Program-made: the position numbers and the translations under genes | The notes under the pieces: generated by a model | What the model saw: only the letters and a program-made list of their open reading frames with translations | What the model was told of the DNA's origin: nothing | Database searches by the model: none | Source of the DNA: Seiridium cupressi | Taxonomy: Eukaryota; Ascomycota; Sordariomycetes; Amphisphaeriales; Sporocadaceae | Assembly (NCBI GenBank): GCA_036674765.1 | Contig: JARVKI010000003.1 | Location: forward strand, 62,001 to 126,000 | DNA length: 64,000 nucleotides | Direction: 5' to 3' | In this document: positions 39,352 through 51,097 of the stretch, in pieces | Layout of the letters: the number at the start of each line of letters is the position of its first letter | Position numbering within the stretch: position 1 is the first letter of the stretch

Positions 39352-42300
39352 CTACAGCACGATGGCCAGTTCGGGCCTATCGATGCCCTCTTCTGTCAAA
39401 TTGGGATAGTACGGCACCATGGCGTCCGCTGCCTGCACATATGAATCGTTATACAGTCTCCAATACGGAATCCTGACCTTGCGAGCAGGGTGGAATAGAC
39501 CGGCCCATACGTAGTTCATGACCAATCCCGGACCAACGGCCATGCGAATGGCCTCGATAGCCTCGACGATGCGATCAATGACGTGAGGTGACGTTTCGAA
39601 GAGGTTGGGGTAAAGTAAGTTGAGAAGGTGGACCATGGCGTCCTCGCAGCCCAGGCCGACAACACCAAGCGCAATGTGCTTCACCACGGATGCTGCTGTC
39701 TGCCTATGCACTTGATCGCGGTCGATCAAGGCGTCTTCCAGCAGCGGTGTGACAGCGTAGACATAATCCTTTGCCATTTCTCCAATATACTCGAAGAGGA
39801 AAGACAGGGACTTGAGTACACCATTCTGGACGTTGAGTTCAGGCACGCGGTACTCGTTCATCAGGGCGGGCAGTACAGTGAAGGGGGCGCAAGTCTCGGC
39901 AACGATACCGATGGCGACGGCGGTACAAACACGTGATTGACGCTCCTGGACCCGTAGGTTGTTTAGGAGAGTCGCTAGAACATCCTGAGGGCCAATGGCC
40001 TTGGCGATGAATCCAAATGTGTTGTTGGCTGCCCTTCTGATGCCCTTTTTGTGGGCTTTGAGCATGTCGAGAAGCTCAAAGCATATACGCATCCACTCGC
40101 GAGCGTTGACACTCTCCGGCCCGCGGTCTGCAATACGACCAACCAGGTCAATAGTATTTTCCTGCACCTTTTCGTGACGGTTCCGTAGAATAGGGGTCAG
40201 GCGTGGTAGCAAGTCCTTGATAGGAGGCTGCATCTGGCTGATACCAACGACAGTAACGATAGAACGCAAAGCACCAAGAATGGACCCCAAGACTTCTGGA
40301 TACTCTTCACCCAAATACTCATAAAGCACAACGCCCAGCTTGCCCATGAGCGCGTCTTCGCCACATTGCTTCATGACCATTGCAATGCGAGAAATGAGGT
40401 CGGCCGCCTGTTGTCGCACGGTCGCCGACTTGTTGTTAAGGCGCCACAGGATGGTGCTGACAATTTGGGGCAAGTACGGCTTGCACCGGGTGCCCAGAGC
40501 ATTGACGACTGTACCAAAACCGTTGAGCATGATCACATCCTCGACACCTTGTTCCTGGAACGAGTGAAGGATGCCATCGATCAGGCGTTCCTCCAGCCTC
40601 TCTCCTATATCTGCCGCACCCAGACTTGCGACCACCTTCTCGACAGTCTCAACGGTCATCTTTCGATAGGCTTCGCTCTCATCCTTGAGGTTGCCTACAA
40701 TGCGCTCCACGATCTCGCTGACGCCCACCTTCTGGGCAATGTCGACAGTAGTCTCAACTACTTGTCTGTAGTTTCTCTTATCCAAAGCCATGCGACGTAC
40801 CCAGAAGCTCTTAAAGAAATCATCTAGCACATGTTCTTTGAGATAGCCAGCTGTCACACCTTCGGTGCCGGCACACTGAGAGACCACCTTCAAGACCACC
40901 TTCTTCATCTCCTCGTCCGGAGAAGAAAACTCTCGCAGGAGGATCTCCATGATCTGACTAGTGTAATAGTTGGCATAATCCTCGTCCATGAGAGGAATGA
41001 TGAAGCCGACAGCCTTCAAGAAACCGGCGAGACCTTTGCCTCTCTGCTTTCTAGCGCCAGTCCATAGTGGATTGAGAATATCGTCAAAACTCTCGATACC
41101 GTAGGGGTTTGAAGCTTCCGCCAATGCCGCGATGGCTAAACTGGTTACGGTGCGGACCTTGGTCTGCTCGTCGTTAAGGTTTGGTCCTATGCAGTCGACT
41201 AATCCCTTGAGATGGGGAAGAACAGCACAGCCCATCAAAATGGGAATCTGCTGAACGATCTTCACACCTGTGTGTCGGGCTTGCCAGGACTTTTTGCTAC
41301 GACAGACAGCTCGGAGGAAAGGAAGCAGAGCCGGGATACCCAGCGCGGAGGCAACCACAGCAAAAGCACGAGCAGTAGTGTTGCGCACATACTCGTCCAC
41401 ATGGTCGATATCCGGCCTCATGGTGCTAATCATGGTTGCTAGACCAGCTGCTTTACTGAGGTTGGAAATGATTTCGCGTCCCTCTACCCGGGCGTAGTAG
41501 TCCTGGTCGATGAGCAGAGGCTCAATGACAACGAGGATCTTGTGAACATAAGGGCGGACCATATCATCCAACTTGTAGAGAATACGGTCGATGACCTTGA
41601 CGAGCAAATGCCGTTCCTGATCTTCGAGTGTCTTTTCCATGAGCAAAGGAAGAATTTGGTTGAAAAGTGCCCCGGCGCCAAAGTTGCGCGCATTATCGGT
41701 AAGCTGCCTAAGTGCAGTCTTGCGCATGGGGGGAGTTCCATTCTTGACTTTTAGAAGTAGTCTCATGATCTTGCGTTCCTTGAGCTCTTCGACGCTTAGG
41801 CTGTCCTCGTCAGACCCGTCCGTCAGCTTACCGAAATAAGCCATATCTTCGGGCTTGAAGAATTGGAGGTCTCCAACGCCAGGGATTTCTTTCGGCATTG
41901 GAGCACCACCAAGTCTGACACTGTCCGGATCCTGCATCATGAAGCCACTCGTAGGCACAGGAGTAGCAACAACTCGGTGAGTAGGAGCCCGAACTGGTGC
42001 GTAGCCGGGGGGAGGAGTGAGGATTTGATAACCATCATCAGGCCCAGGCAATAGCTCATCCAACTCTTCATCGCTCAAAGGCGCGTTTGGTCCCGAAATG
42101 TCTGTTCCAAATGAAGGCATGGGGCCACCAATGGCAGAAGTATGCATAGGCGTGACCAGACCACTAGCGCCCATCGGTGTGGCAGACGGCGCTTGGTCCC
42201 AACGTGATCGCTTCTTACCCGCATCTCCAGCACCAGAAACTGCCAAAGATGGTGCCTGGTCCCATCGAGATCTCTTCTTAGCCCCTTCGGCGTCTTCTGA

Positions 42301-43011
42301 CGCGGGCTCATCAGCCGCGGTAGATGAGACGTCCCATCTCTTCCTGCGCTTGCGGCCAGCCGCGACGACCTCGGTCGATCCTGCCTCGGCGTTCTCCTTG
42401 TCTCCGTCTTGAAGGGTAGCTTGATGGTCGCCGTTTGTATCTTCCCCGTTAGCGCGCCTCGCCTCGATCGCTCGCTTGACTCGTTCTTCTTCTCTCTCGA
42501 TCTCCCTCCGCTCCATAATCTCCTTGTAGCTCTCGCCGCCCTCGGCCGCGCCGGCCTGGCGATTAGCAGCAAAGGCATCGGCTCGGGTCGGAGTCAGAAC
42601 ACGGTCGAAGCGGCGTTTCTGGTAATCCGTCTCGCGGTCGACGATCCGGGTACTCTTCTCTCCCCGACCAGCGAAAGGGTCATCCTCCTCCACACCGTGG
42701 CCGCATGCAAACTCGTCGATCTGACTCTGTGTAGCCGTGTACTGGCCAACTAACCGTCGCGAGTTATCGCCATCGGCATCTTCCATCTCCTCATCTCCAT
42801 CGGCGGGGATCGAGGTAAGATACCCGGCATACTTGTCATCGCCATCGCGCGAGTAGAGGTCCACGTCAAAGGACTCAGTCAGCTTGGCCTTGGTGGATGT
42901 GTCGGATCGCTGGTTGTTGGGATCAAAGGTGCGCGATCCTGTCTTGGCAGCGGCGGCGGCATTGCGCTCTTGCTGGAGCTTTCTGATCGTCTCAAAGTCA
43001 GCGTCTGACAT
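39352..43011 (-). CDS. hsh155: U2 snRNP splicing factor 3B subunit 1 (SF3B1/Hsh155/Prp10)
   Basis: A single 1219-aa exon starting ATG at 43011. SF3B1 is the HEAT-repeat scaffold of SF3b that clamps the branch-site helix with U2 snRNA and holds the bulged branch adenosine. The N-terminal third is disordered and has three RWD/RWDQ ligand motifs (W226, W250, W271) of the kind bound by U2AF-type UHM domains, then Thr-Pro sites such as TPMGAS. From about residue 400 to the end the protein is HEAT repeats, very close to the human protein. K618 in the DEQTKVRT block corresponds to human K700, the main cancer hotspot. The RHEKV motif at 945-949 matches human R1074 to V1078, the pladienolide-contact region. 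The protein ends ELAIVL. It lies 458 bases downstream of arc34 on the same strand. A five-codon upstream ORF ends 9 bases before its start. Confidence 0.98.
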   Translation of the reverse strand: MSDADFETIRKLQQERNAAAAAKTGSRTFDPNNQRSDTSTKAKLTESFDVDLYSRDGDDKYAGYLTSIPADGDEEMEDADGDNSRRLVGQYTATQSQIDEFACGHGVEEDDPFAGRGEKSTRIVDRETDYQKRRFDRVLTPTRADAFAANRQAGAAEGGESYKEIMERREIEREEERVKRAIEARRANGEDTNGDHQATLQDGDKENAEAGSTEVVAAGRKRRKRWDVSSTAADEPASEDAEGAKKRSRWDQAPSLAVSGAGDAGKKRSRWDQAPSATPMGASGLVTPMHTSAIGGPMPSFGTDISGPNAPLSDEELDELLPGPDDGYQILTPPPGYAPVRAPTHRVVATPVPTSGFMMQDPDSVRLGGAPMPKEIPGVGDLQFFKPEDMAYFGKLTDGSDEDSLSVEELKERKIMRLLLKVKNGTPPMRKTALRQLTDNARNFGAGALFNQILPLLMEKTLEDQERHLLVKVIDRILYKLDDMVRPYVHKILVVIEPLLIDQDYYARVEGREIISNLSKAAGLATMISTMRPDIDHVDEYVRNTTARAFAVVASALGIPALLPFLRAVCRSKKSWQARHTGVKIVQQIPILMGCAVLPHLKGLVDCIGPNLNDEQTKVRTVTSLAIAALAEASNPYGIESFDDILNPLWTGARKQRGKGLAGFLKAVGFIIPLMDEDYANYYTSQIMEILLREFSSPDEEMKKVVLKVVSQCAGTEGVTAGYLKEHVLDDFFKSFWVRRMALDKRNYRQVVETTVDIAQKVGVSEIVERIVGNLKDESEAYRKMTVETVEKVVASLGAADIGERLEERLIDGILHSFQEQGVEDVIMLNGFGTVVNALGTRCKPYLPQIVSTILWRLNNKSATVRQQAADLISRIAMVMKQCGEDALMGKLGVVLYEYLGEEYPEVLGSILGALRSIVTVVGISQMQPPIKDLLPRLTPILRNRHEKVQENTIDLVGRIADRGPESVNAREWMRICFELLDMLKAHKKGIRRAANNTFGFIAKAIGPQDVLATLLNNLRVQERQSRVCTAVAIGIVAETCAPFTVLPALMNEYRVPELNVQNGVLKSLSFLFEYIGEMAKDYVYAVTPLLEDALIDRDQVHRQTAASVVKHIALGVVGLGCEDAMVHLLNLLYPNLFETSPHVIDRIVEAIEAIRMAVGPGLVMNYVWAGLFHPARKVRIPYWRLYNDSYVQAADAMVPYYPNLTEEGIDRPELAIVL

Positions 43012-43469
43012 GATGGAGATTTAGCCACCGTCTGTCATGACCTTTTTCCAGTGTACTAGCGATGAAGTTTTCGTTTGCGACGTGGTGTGAGGATGAGCTT
43101 TGAAGCGCGGTTGTCCGAATGGGTGCTTCAAGAAATTGTACTGCGTTGCGCTAGCCCGTATTACGTTAGGCAACAAGCTCGCAGTTCATTCAATGTGGCG
43201 GGTAAATGGTGGCTGATTAGTCACCGGTAGTCTTGAGAGAAAGAGCGTTGGCTGTTCCAATGACAATGGCACTGCAATGGTACTTTGTGGGCCATTCTAC
43301 ATGCATTGTCACATCAATCCATTCGGCACAGCGAGCGCACCTCAAGCAGTGGGTTGGGGAATATTGTCTATTTTCATCTTGTTCGTGAAAGACGGCCTCC
43401 TCGAATGGTGAGCAGTACGTAGGCTACACTGGTCCACATACATGCACGCTTTGCCATCAAAACCGACCT
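43012..43469 (-). promoter_or_regulatory. arc34-hsh155 intergenic region
   Basis: These 458 bases must hold the arc34 3' UTR and terminator and the hsh155 promoter and leader, because both genes run on the minus strand. I see no clear TATA box or polyadenylation hexamer. Confidence 0.6.
43021..43038 (-). promoter_or_regulatory. five-codon upstream ORF before hsh155
   Basis: On the minus strand ATG at 43038 opens MTDGG and stops with TAA at 43023-43021, nine bases before the hsh155 ATG. It is almost certainly inside the leader because of this distance. It could reduce or regulate initiation on hsh155. Confidence 0.45.
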
Positions 43470-44683
43470 CTAGGCCCCTTGAACCTTGAATGTTCGTCCG
43501 CTTGCCGTCTTCCTTTCCTTCTCTTCGTTTTCCGGCCTGGCTCGTCGAAGGACTGGAATTGTTAGTTCGGGATTTTGCAGAGTCTACAGGACAACACCTA
43601 CCCTGAAGGAAATCTGCGGTTCTCCGTCTCATACGCGAGTGGATGTATGCCTGCCGGTTGTTAATCGGATATCTAGGGTGCAAGTGCCTCGAGCAGCCTT
43701 ACCTTGGATGCCTTGATGTGGTAGTGAAAGTAGTCTCGGAATGTCTGGATGTGTGAGATGACGTCCGGCATGCGCTGTGGTGTTAAGTGTCGCGGGAACA
43801 AGACTACAACAGTCAGCGGACTAGACTGGCTTCAACGTCTAGATCAAGCATACCAAAAGTGACATAGCCGATCTCTCCCTCACTGCTGGCCTTGACGCCC
43901 GGCACACCCTGCAGTTCCAAAGGAGGATCATTTCTGAACAGCACTTGCGGCGCATTCTGAATAGCTCTCCTTCGCGCGTCGACAAACTCCTGGATGAAGA
44001 CTTTCCCGAAGACACGATCTGTCTCTTCCCGGAAAATGGTGCTGAAGATAACAGTCACACGATCGTGGCTGGCTTTGACGTAGATGGCTTCCTCTTCTCG
44101 GTAGTGAATTGACATGACTTCGCCGCCTTCCCGCACGCCCTGGGGTGCTTCTTCCGAGGTGTATTTCGAAGCGGCCTCCTTGAGCTTGTAGTACTCCTCG
44201 TAAGCAGCCTCGAAAGGGGCAGCCATGGCATTCCGCTTTAGAAGGGAGATCTTCTTGACCAGCTCATCGCGATCCTCTGCGCAAAGTCAGTCCTTGGCTC
44301 ACATTCCTCAAATCCGCCAAGCGTACCTTTCTCCGAAGGCAGGTCCTCCAGATCTACCAGAATGGAGAAGTCGTAACCGGGCTCAGGCGGTACAACATAT
44401 TGGCCGTATTCACGTTGAAGCACCTGCTCAGCTCCGTAGGTCACCAGTTCCTTGTAGCACCTGATGTTTATCGAGACCAAGATCTTCGTCTTCGATTCGG
44501 GGGTCGAGATGTGGAACGTAACGCCGTCAAAGTCGGAGACTGTCTGGTCGATAGAAACAGGCGGAGCACTGCATCATGGCATTAGTGCGCGTCCTGCGGT
44601 CAGGGGCCAAATTCGACTTACCCAGAGAATCTCTCAGTCAGCACTGACTGCAGCAGAACATTCTGATAGTCCAGCAAAAGCAT
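43470..44683 (-). CDS. arc34: Arp2/3 complex 34-kDa subunit (ARPC2)
   Basis: Six exons on the minus strand: 44683-44622, 44568-44327, 44276-43854, 43803-43703, 43650-43602 and 43552-43470. The total is 960 nt, 319 aa plus stop, and all phases agree. Donors are GTAAGT, GTACGC, GTATGC, GTAAGG and GTAGGT. ARPC2 and ARPC4 form the structural core of Arp2/3, which nucleates branched actin at endocytic sites. The protein opens MLLLDYQNVLLQSVLTERF and keeps the family blocks EGEIGYVTFVLFPRHLTP (across intron 3) and RMRRRTADFLQVLRRARPEN (across intron 5). It ends RTFKVQGA. Length is normal for the family. It is divergent from dip2, 372 bases away, and followed by hsh155 on the same strand. Confidence 0.96.
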
Positions 44684-45055
44684 TTTGGCGTGGAGTGCTT
44701 CAATGGTGCCGAAGCGCTCTGTCTCTCTCTATTCAAAGTTGCCTTGCGGTTGGCGAAGCCTGGGCTAGTGGGGCTGGTGATGCTCGATGCTCGATGCTCC
44801 TGCCCTCCCTCTTACGTCGCAGGCGCAGGTGCAGGGCCCGCAGTTTACAGCCAGCAGCTCGGCTGCCCGAACATTCACCAGCCAATCGAAGGCGAGCGCG
44901 GGGCAGCTTCTGTCCCTCATGGCCCGTGCACTCTTAGCCCGGATAAGCATTTCTTATCGCGACTTCTCAGAAAAAAAAGTTCGAGATTCTTTTTGCACAG
45001 CGGCTTGGCTTATACTCAGCCAATTTCGTTGCACTGGAGAGTTGAGTTTGCCAAC
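44684..45055. promoter_or_regulatory. divergent promoter between arc34 and dip2
   Basis: The 372 bases separate the two start codons and must contain both promoters. The arc34 side has a CT-rich run near 44718-44735 (minus-strand GA). A GCTCGAT direct repeat lies near 44780-44795. An A-run (AAAAAAAA) lies near 44970. No TATA box is evident. Co-regulation of an actin and a ribosome-assembly gene is possible but not shown. Confidence 0.6.
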
Positions 45056-48002
45056 ATGGTCAAATCATATCTGTGAGTCTATAAGTCTGTCTGCTGAACT
45101 TGTCAGCGTGCTGATCGAATGTATCCGCAGCAAATATGAGCATTCGAAATCGTTTGGTCTGGTAGCGTCCGGCATCTCTAACATACTATGGACACCCAAT
45201 GATCGATCGGCCACCAGCGCAGGCCAAGCTGTAGTCGCTGCCAACGAGGAAGTTCTGACTTGGGATATCAAGAAGGGCGAACTGTTGGGTCGCTGGAAGG
45301 ATGAAACCTGCTCGGCGCAAGTCACCGCCATTGCACAAAGCAAGACAGACAAGGATGTCTTCGCCGTAGGATACGAAGACGGCAGCATTCGACTCTGGGA
45401 CAGTAAAATCGCCACCACCATTGTCAACTTCAATGGCCACAAGTCAGCAATTACTATCCTCGCATTTGACGGAACTGGTGTTCGACTTGCCAGCGGCTCG
45501 AAAGACACCGATGTAATCATATGGGACTTGGTCGCAGAAGTCGGACAATATAAACTTCGTGGACATAAAGATCAAATTACAGGTCTACAATTTGTGGAAC
45601 CACAGCCAGAGGTCGTAGAAGAAGATGGCAATGAGGCAATGGTACTGGACAGCACCACTACCGGCTCTGAGGGATTCCTTCTCACGACTGGCAAGGACGC
45701 CTTGATCAAGCTCTGGGATCTTTCATCGCGGCACTGCATCGAGACACATATCGCACAGACGAATGGCGAATGCTGGGCTCTGGGTCTCTCACCGGATCTG
45801 AGCGGATGTATCACAGCCGGGAACTCTGGTGAACTGAAGGTTTGGGCACTGGACACGGCCGGGCTGGCTGCGTCGCAGCAACAAGTTGATATTTCCCAAA
45901 CTGCCCAGTTCCTCCACGACAGGGGAACTCTTTTCCGCGATGGTAAAGACAAAGCAACTGAGATCATTTTCCATCCACGCAAAGACTACTTCGCCGTGCA
46001 CGGATCAGAAAAGGCTGTAGAGATCTGGCGGATACGAACGGAAGCAGAAATCAAGAAGAGTCTGGCTCGCAAGAAGAAGAGGAGAAAGGAGAAACTCACA
46101 AAGAAGGGTGCCACAGAAAACGGGGAGGCTGATGTTGATGGCGAGGACGAGGATGTTAGCAGCGCCGCCATCACGGAAGCTTTCGCGCAACATCTCATTC
46201 TTCGAACTGGCGGAAAAGTCAGGAGTGTTGACTGGGCCAACAATCACAACCACAAAGATCTTCAACTACTCGTAGGAACAACCAACAACCAACTGGAGCT
46301 GTACAACATACAGACAAAAGAAAAAAGCACGAAGTCGAAGCAGGAGGATGTCCCCGACTATACCCGATCGTTGGGTGTTGATATCCCAGGACACCGCGCC
46401 GATATTCGTTCGCTTGCTCTGAGCTCAGACGACAGAATGCTTGCCTCTGCATCTAATGGAACCTTGAAGATATGGAACGTGAAGACTCAGTCTTGCATCA
46501 GGACCTTCGAGTGTGGATACGCATTATGTTGCGCTTTCCTACCGGGAGACAAAGTTGTTGTGGTGGGAACGAAGGCTGGTGATCTCGAAGTATTTGATGT
46601 CGCTTCAGCACAGCTTCTCGACAGCGTTTCGGCACACGAAGGCGCGATATGGTCGCTTCAGGTCCATCCAGAGGGCCGTTCCATGGCGTCGGGAAGCGCT
46701 GACAAGTCGGCCAAGTTCTGGGACTTCAAGATTGTACAAGAAGAGGTGCTAGGGACGACACGAACGACCCCAAAATTGAAGCTGGTGCAGTCGAAACAAC
46801 TGAAAGTATCTGACGATATCCTCTGTCTCAGGTACTCTCCAGATGGCAAGTATATTGCCATCGCCCTGCTGGATAGCACCGTGAAGGTGTTTTTCACAGA
46901 TTCGCTCAAACTGTACTTAAACCTCTATGGCCACAAATTGCCCGTTTTGAATATGGACATATCTTACGACAGCAAGCTAATCGTCACTTGCTCCGCGGAC
47001 AAGAACGTCCGGATATGGGGTCTTGACTTTGGTGATTGCCACAAGGCCTTATTCGCGCACCAAGACAGTATCCTGCAGGTCGCATTTGTTCCACACAACC
47101 AAGACGGCAACGGACATCACTTTTTTAGTGCAAGTAAGGATCGAACCATCAAGTATTGGGATGGCGACAAGTTCGAGCAGATTCAACGTTTGGACGGCCA
47201 TCACGGTGAGATTTGGGCGTTGGCAATGAGCCGAAGCGGCAATTTTATTATCAGTGCCAGCCACGACAAGAGTATACGTGTCTGGGATGAGACAGACGAG
47301 CAAATCTTCCTTGAAGAAGAGCGCGAAAAAGAAATCGAGGAGCTATATGAAAGCACTCTCACGACGTCGCTAGAAAGAGATCCGGATGACGAAGAGCAAA
47401 ATGCTGAGGTGGCTGCTGCTTCCAAGCAGACAGTGGAGACGCTGATGGCCGGTGAACGAATCCAAGAAGCGCTCGAACTCGGTATGGCAGATCTACATGT
47501 GATCAAGGAATGGGAAGGAGCGAAGGCGGCCAATCCCAATATCGCACCGCCACAGCGAGATCCAATCTTCCTGGCCCTGGGCGGCATCAGTGCTGAAGAA
47601 CACGTCATGTCTGTCTTACAGAGGATCAAGGCATCCGCACTACACGACGCGCTCCTCGTCTTACCGTTTGCAACAGTGCCGATGCTCTTCACCTTCCTGA
47701 ACCTCTTCGCCATGAGGTCAATGAACATCCCTCTGACATGCCGGATACTGTTCTTCATGCTCAAGACGCATCACCACCAAATTGTTGCCAGCCGAACAAT
47801 GAGATCTATGCTTGATGGCATTAGGACAAACCTCAGAAAAGCACTGAAGAGGCAAAAGGATGAAATGGGATATAATATTGCCGCCCTAAAGGTGGTCGGC
47901 ATGCAGATCCAGGACAAGAGCGTGAAGGACTATGTTGACGAGAACTGGGACGAGGATGAGGGCCAGAATGTCAGGAAACGGGCCTTCGTCCATGTTTCAT
48001 AG
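45056..48002 (+). CDS. dip2: U3 snoRNP / SSU processome protein Dip2 (Utp12, WDR3)
   Basis: Two coding exons: a 17-base first exon 45056-45072 (M-V-K-S-Y and part of L) and 45131-48002, giving 962 aa. Donor is GTGAGT, acceptor CGCAG, and the join makes MVKSYLKYEHSKSFG, the usual start of this family. Dip2 belongs to the UTP-B subcomplex that helps assemble the small-subunit processome on pre-18S rRNA in the nucleolus. Tandem WD40 repeats (two beta-propellers expected) fill residues 20-730, with clear units such as GHKSAITILAFDGTGVRLASG and SADKNVRIWGLDFG. A basic stretch (about 312-331, KKSLARKKKRRKEK) could be a nuclear signal. The Utp12 domain lies at about 830-935. The length matches yeast Dip2 (about 940 aa). 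The same frame is open upstream to 44787 through the intron, but I reject that as the start. Confidence 0.97.
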
Positions 48003-49134
48003 TACAATAGAGCGAGAGCGAGAGCGATTCCTTAGCGATACCGCACTATACAGCAAGGATAGTGCAGGACCATATGCAAACAGGTCTTCCCGGATTTTCA
48101 TCAGATCCTCATAAAGTGTCAACAGCACTTCGTTTGCTTCGGGATATGGGACAGGTGTAAACTAGACCATCCTCATAGCAGGGTCGGGGCTAGAAAGGAA
48201 CAAAGACAATGTCAAGTGATAGAGAAAGTAGCTTAGGCAGAGCCATAAGCATAGATAATAAGCAATACTGTGAAATAACATTGTGATTGCCCAAGCTGTT
48301 CTACAAAGCAAAGGTTGCACATCAAACACCGAAGCAACGGGAAACAAACGTTCGGTAAATACAATTCATTTAATATTGAGCTATGGAAGATAATTAATAC
48401 CACAACTCAGTCACATTTAAGACCGGCAGGATGGCGATGCATGCCGCCGGCAACATTAATCGATGAATTGGCATTGAGAGTTTGGAGAGATCCTTTCAAG
48501 AGTGTTAGCGAATCGCTTTACGGACCAAACGCAACCGAAGAGAGATGAGGGTGGGTTGTGCTCTGTCAGAAGTCCTTTAAATTCATTGAGCCAAAGCTCT
48601 AACATAAGAGGTACCAGAAAAAAAGTATATATGTGTTGTATCATCATATGAGACGCCCAAGGGAAACGGTTGTTCAGGGAGGATTGGATGCTTACTGGAT
48701 TGCTAGACGCAGAGAAGAGAAAAGCTTGAAGAACTTGCAGATGAGGCGCAGCGTTGCGTCGAATGAGTCCTAGATGGTCAATACGTGTGGATTAACAAAA
48801 GCACACAGCGGTGCCACTGCCATATCAAGAACTTGCAATGTTACAACGATTGCATGTTGTGTCAAGTGTTTGGAGAAAGGGATTCCGTCTGAAAATTTGT
48901 AGCCAAAGATTAGGCTGGACCTGGAGCCCAGCGGTAGATTTTCGGCATCTTACCTAAGGACCCCGCTTGGAACCAATCAGAGCCGCCACCACCAACCCAT
49001 TCCCCAAATCTTGGCAGGCGCACAATTTTGCAGAAATTCAGTGCACTCGCCAACTTGATCACGACTTCGACAACCAGCAACTCGACCAGCTTTCTCGCCA
49101 ACTAACAACTGTCGACCATCACCAAACCGCAAAC
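48003..49134 (+). promoter_or_regulatory. dip2 3' region and rps13 promoter
   Basis: About 1.1 kb with no supportable gene. The start is dip2 3' UTR. The last 150 bases before 49135 are CAAC/CCA-rich without any ATG, a typical leader for a highly expressed ribosomal-protein gene. Confidence 0.6.
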
Positions 49135-50095
49135 ATGGGTCGTCTTCACAGCAAGGGAAAGGGTATCAGCGCCTCGGCCACCCCCTACAGCCGCTCGGTT
49201 CCTTCGTGGTTGAAGAGTAAGCATTTCGCCTGGGAATATGTTCGATTAATGACTAACCTCTGTTGAACAGCCACTCCCGACCAGGTCGAAGAGCAGATCT
49301 GCAAACTGTATGTATTTTCACGTGTCTAGAAATTAGACATTCTGCCTACTCCATGTCTTGAGATGCAACAGCCAACGTCCCGACTCCAATCCCTCAGGAT
49401 TGCCCCGACCTACTTCAGTTGTACGCTCTATCTACCAGAGTGCTGACCGCATTCCAGGGCCCGTCGTGGTGCAAGCCCTTCGCAGATTGGTGTGATCCTC
49501 AGAGATTCGCACGGCATTGCCCAGGTGCGCTTCGTCACCGGTATGTTTCTGGCCCGTTCTCGAAATGAAAGATGCGTATGACTCTGGAACCGATTTACTG
49601 ACATGGCGGGCACAGGTAACAAGATTCTGCGAATCCTGAAGTCCAACGGTATGCCACGAACCCTCCGATTTCCTGGATGAAAAACGAATACGAACAATGT
49701 GTTGTGTTATGTTTGATCTACCTTCGATCTCTTTTGAGACGAGGAATATCATGATGCCTCTGTATGGTCAAGGCTAACAGAGTGATTAAAAAAGGCCTGG
49801 CACCCGACTTGCCCGAGGATCTTTTCTGCTTGATCAAGAAGGTGAGTAATGGTTCCAAGAAGAAATCTTCAGAAGTTTCTCTAGATTTTGGGACAATTGC
49901 AGATACTAACGCATTACAAAGGCTGTCGCCGTCCGCAAGCACCTTGAGCGCAACCGAAAGGACAAGGACTCCAAGTTCCGCCTCATTCTCATCGAGTCGC
50001 GTATCCACCGTCTCGCCCGCTACTACAAGACCGTCGGTGTCCTCCCTCCCACCTGGAAGTACGAGTCCGCCACCGCCAGCACCATTGTTGCTTAA
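49135..50095 (+). CDS. rps13: 40S ribosomal protein S13 (uS15)
   Basis: Six exons: 49135-49216, 49271-49307, 49458-49540, 49616-49648, 49795-49841 and 49922-50095. The total is 456 nt, 151 aa plus stop, the exact family length. uS15 binds 18S rRNA in the small-subunit platform. The sequence opens [20 protein letters not shown] and contains [31 protein letters not shown] and [19 protein letters not shown], all diagnostic. Small exons down to 33 bases and five introns are normal for fungal ribosomal-protein genes. Intron 4 has an acceptor AAAAAAG with no pyrimidine tract, but a clear CTAAC branch site 14-18 bases upstream and conservation of the joined protein support it. Human RPS13 introns host U14 snoRNA; I found no convincing C/D-box pair in these introns. 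Confidence 0.97.
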
Positions 50096-50416
50096 GCGGT
50101 TCCTCAAAAGAATGGTCGTTATTCTGCAAAGTGCTGGGTCATGGAGTTTCACGGAAAGGAACTAGTTGCATTCAGGGCAAAAAGTACCATAGGTTCCCAC
50201 GGCTAGGTAGTCGTGTTTTTCACGTAGAGATGCCAATAAAGATCTCATGAGTCGCACGGTTGTAGAATCATCTTTTCGCAATCAAATATTATGTATTCAT
50301 CGTGAAAACCTGGAAACCGATGGCTTGAAAATGGCATACCCACCCTTAATAAGGTCGACTTTTCCGATTCCATAAGCCTGAACGCCTCAACAATGCACAT
50401 GTCCCTTTAGCCTAAA
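50096..50416. other. convergent 3' region between rps13 and sdc1
   Basis: 321 bases shared by the 3' UTRs of two convergent genes. Apart from the rps13 AATAAA I see no features. The two transcripts may overlap here. Confidence 0.6.
50235..50240 (+). terminator. AATAAA polyadenylation signal of rps13
   Basis: A canonical AATAAA lies 140 bases after the rps13 stop codon, in the 321-base gap to the convergent sdc1 gene. Its position fits the 3' end of a short UTR. Confidence 0.55.
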
Positions 50417-51097
50417 TCATGTCGAGCTCTCAAGATCTTTGGAGCGTTGCAGCAAGAACTCGCCCAGTACGCGGAGGGGATCCTTTGGCCTGTGAGACCG
50501 TGTCAGTAACCCCAACTAGACGAAACACCAGACTTGGTGTAGTCGCCAGAATCTGCAATATTCCCGTGATGAAGACTTACTGCTCCTTGGCAACCAGCTT
50601 CATGCCCTCCAGGACTGCACCGGTCACCTTGGTATTTAAGTACTGCCGCACCGGTGCCCCATGCGGTGGGGCCTCGGAGGGCATGGTGAAGCCTGGATCT
50701 GGGTGTGCACTCGCGGCGCGCGAAGAGCTGGCTTGTTCCTGGAGTCCATTTGTGGCACGGGCAGGCGTGCCAGTTCGGTTAGGAGCTGGGGATGCGCCTT
50801 GTTGGCGGGCGGGAGACTGTAGATGGCGTTAGAACTCAGACGGCGTCACTTGTTCGGTTGTGGGGGGCGTACAGCAGCAGGGGGCTCGACATCAGTCATG
50901 GCAATATCCTTCGGGGTGCCCTCGGGCACGGCGCTGGGCGTATCTGCCATCGCGGTCGGGGTCTCGATGGCGGGAGGCGGCGCGACGGGTGTTTGGCCTA
51001 AGGGGCTAGGTGTGGGCTGGACGACGGGCTGGTGAGCGTAGAAAGGAACGGGAACTGGAATTGGGGTCGTGGAGACCCGGCGACTCTCTTCGCTCAT
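50417..51097 (-). CDS. sdc1: COMPASS complex subunit Sdc1 (Dpy-30 domain)
   Basis: Three exons on the minus strand: 51097-50873, 50816-50581 and 50489-50417, giving 534 nt, 177 aa plus stop. Donors are GTACGC and GTAAGT; acceptors are TACAG and CACAG. Sdc1 is the Dpy-30 subunit of the Set1/COMPASS histone H3 lysine-4 methyltransferase, where its dimer binds Bre2. The Dpy-30 motif is at about 131-173 (VRQYLNTKVTGAVLEGMK ... DPLRVLGEFLLQRSKDLE) and is split by the second intron within the CAG codon of Q154. Residues 1-125 are Pro/Ala-rich and disordered. A decoy donor (AAGTGACG) after the first exon would give the wrong phase, so GTACGC was chosen. The start is the first ATG of the frame. It is divergent from fan1 and convergent with rps13. 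An upstream ORF ends on its start codon. Confidence 0.93.

Noticed and set aside
44787..45055. N-terminal extension of Dip2 in the same open frame
   Set aside because: It reads through the intron and lacks family similarity, while the spliced MVKSYLKYEHSKSFG start matches the family.
49217..49921. snoRNA (such as U14) inside rps13 introns
   Set aside because: ATGATG in intron 4 lies near the 3' end without a following D box; no C/D pair with terminal stem in any intron.
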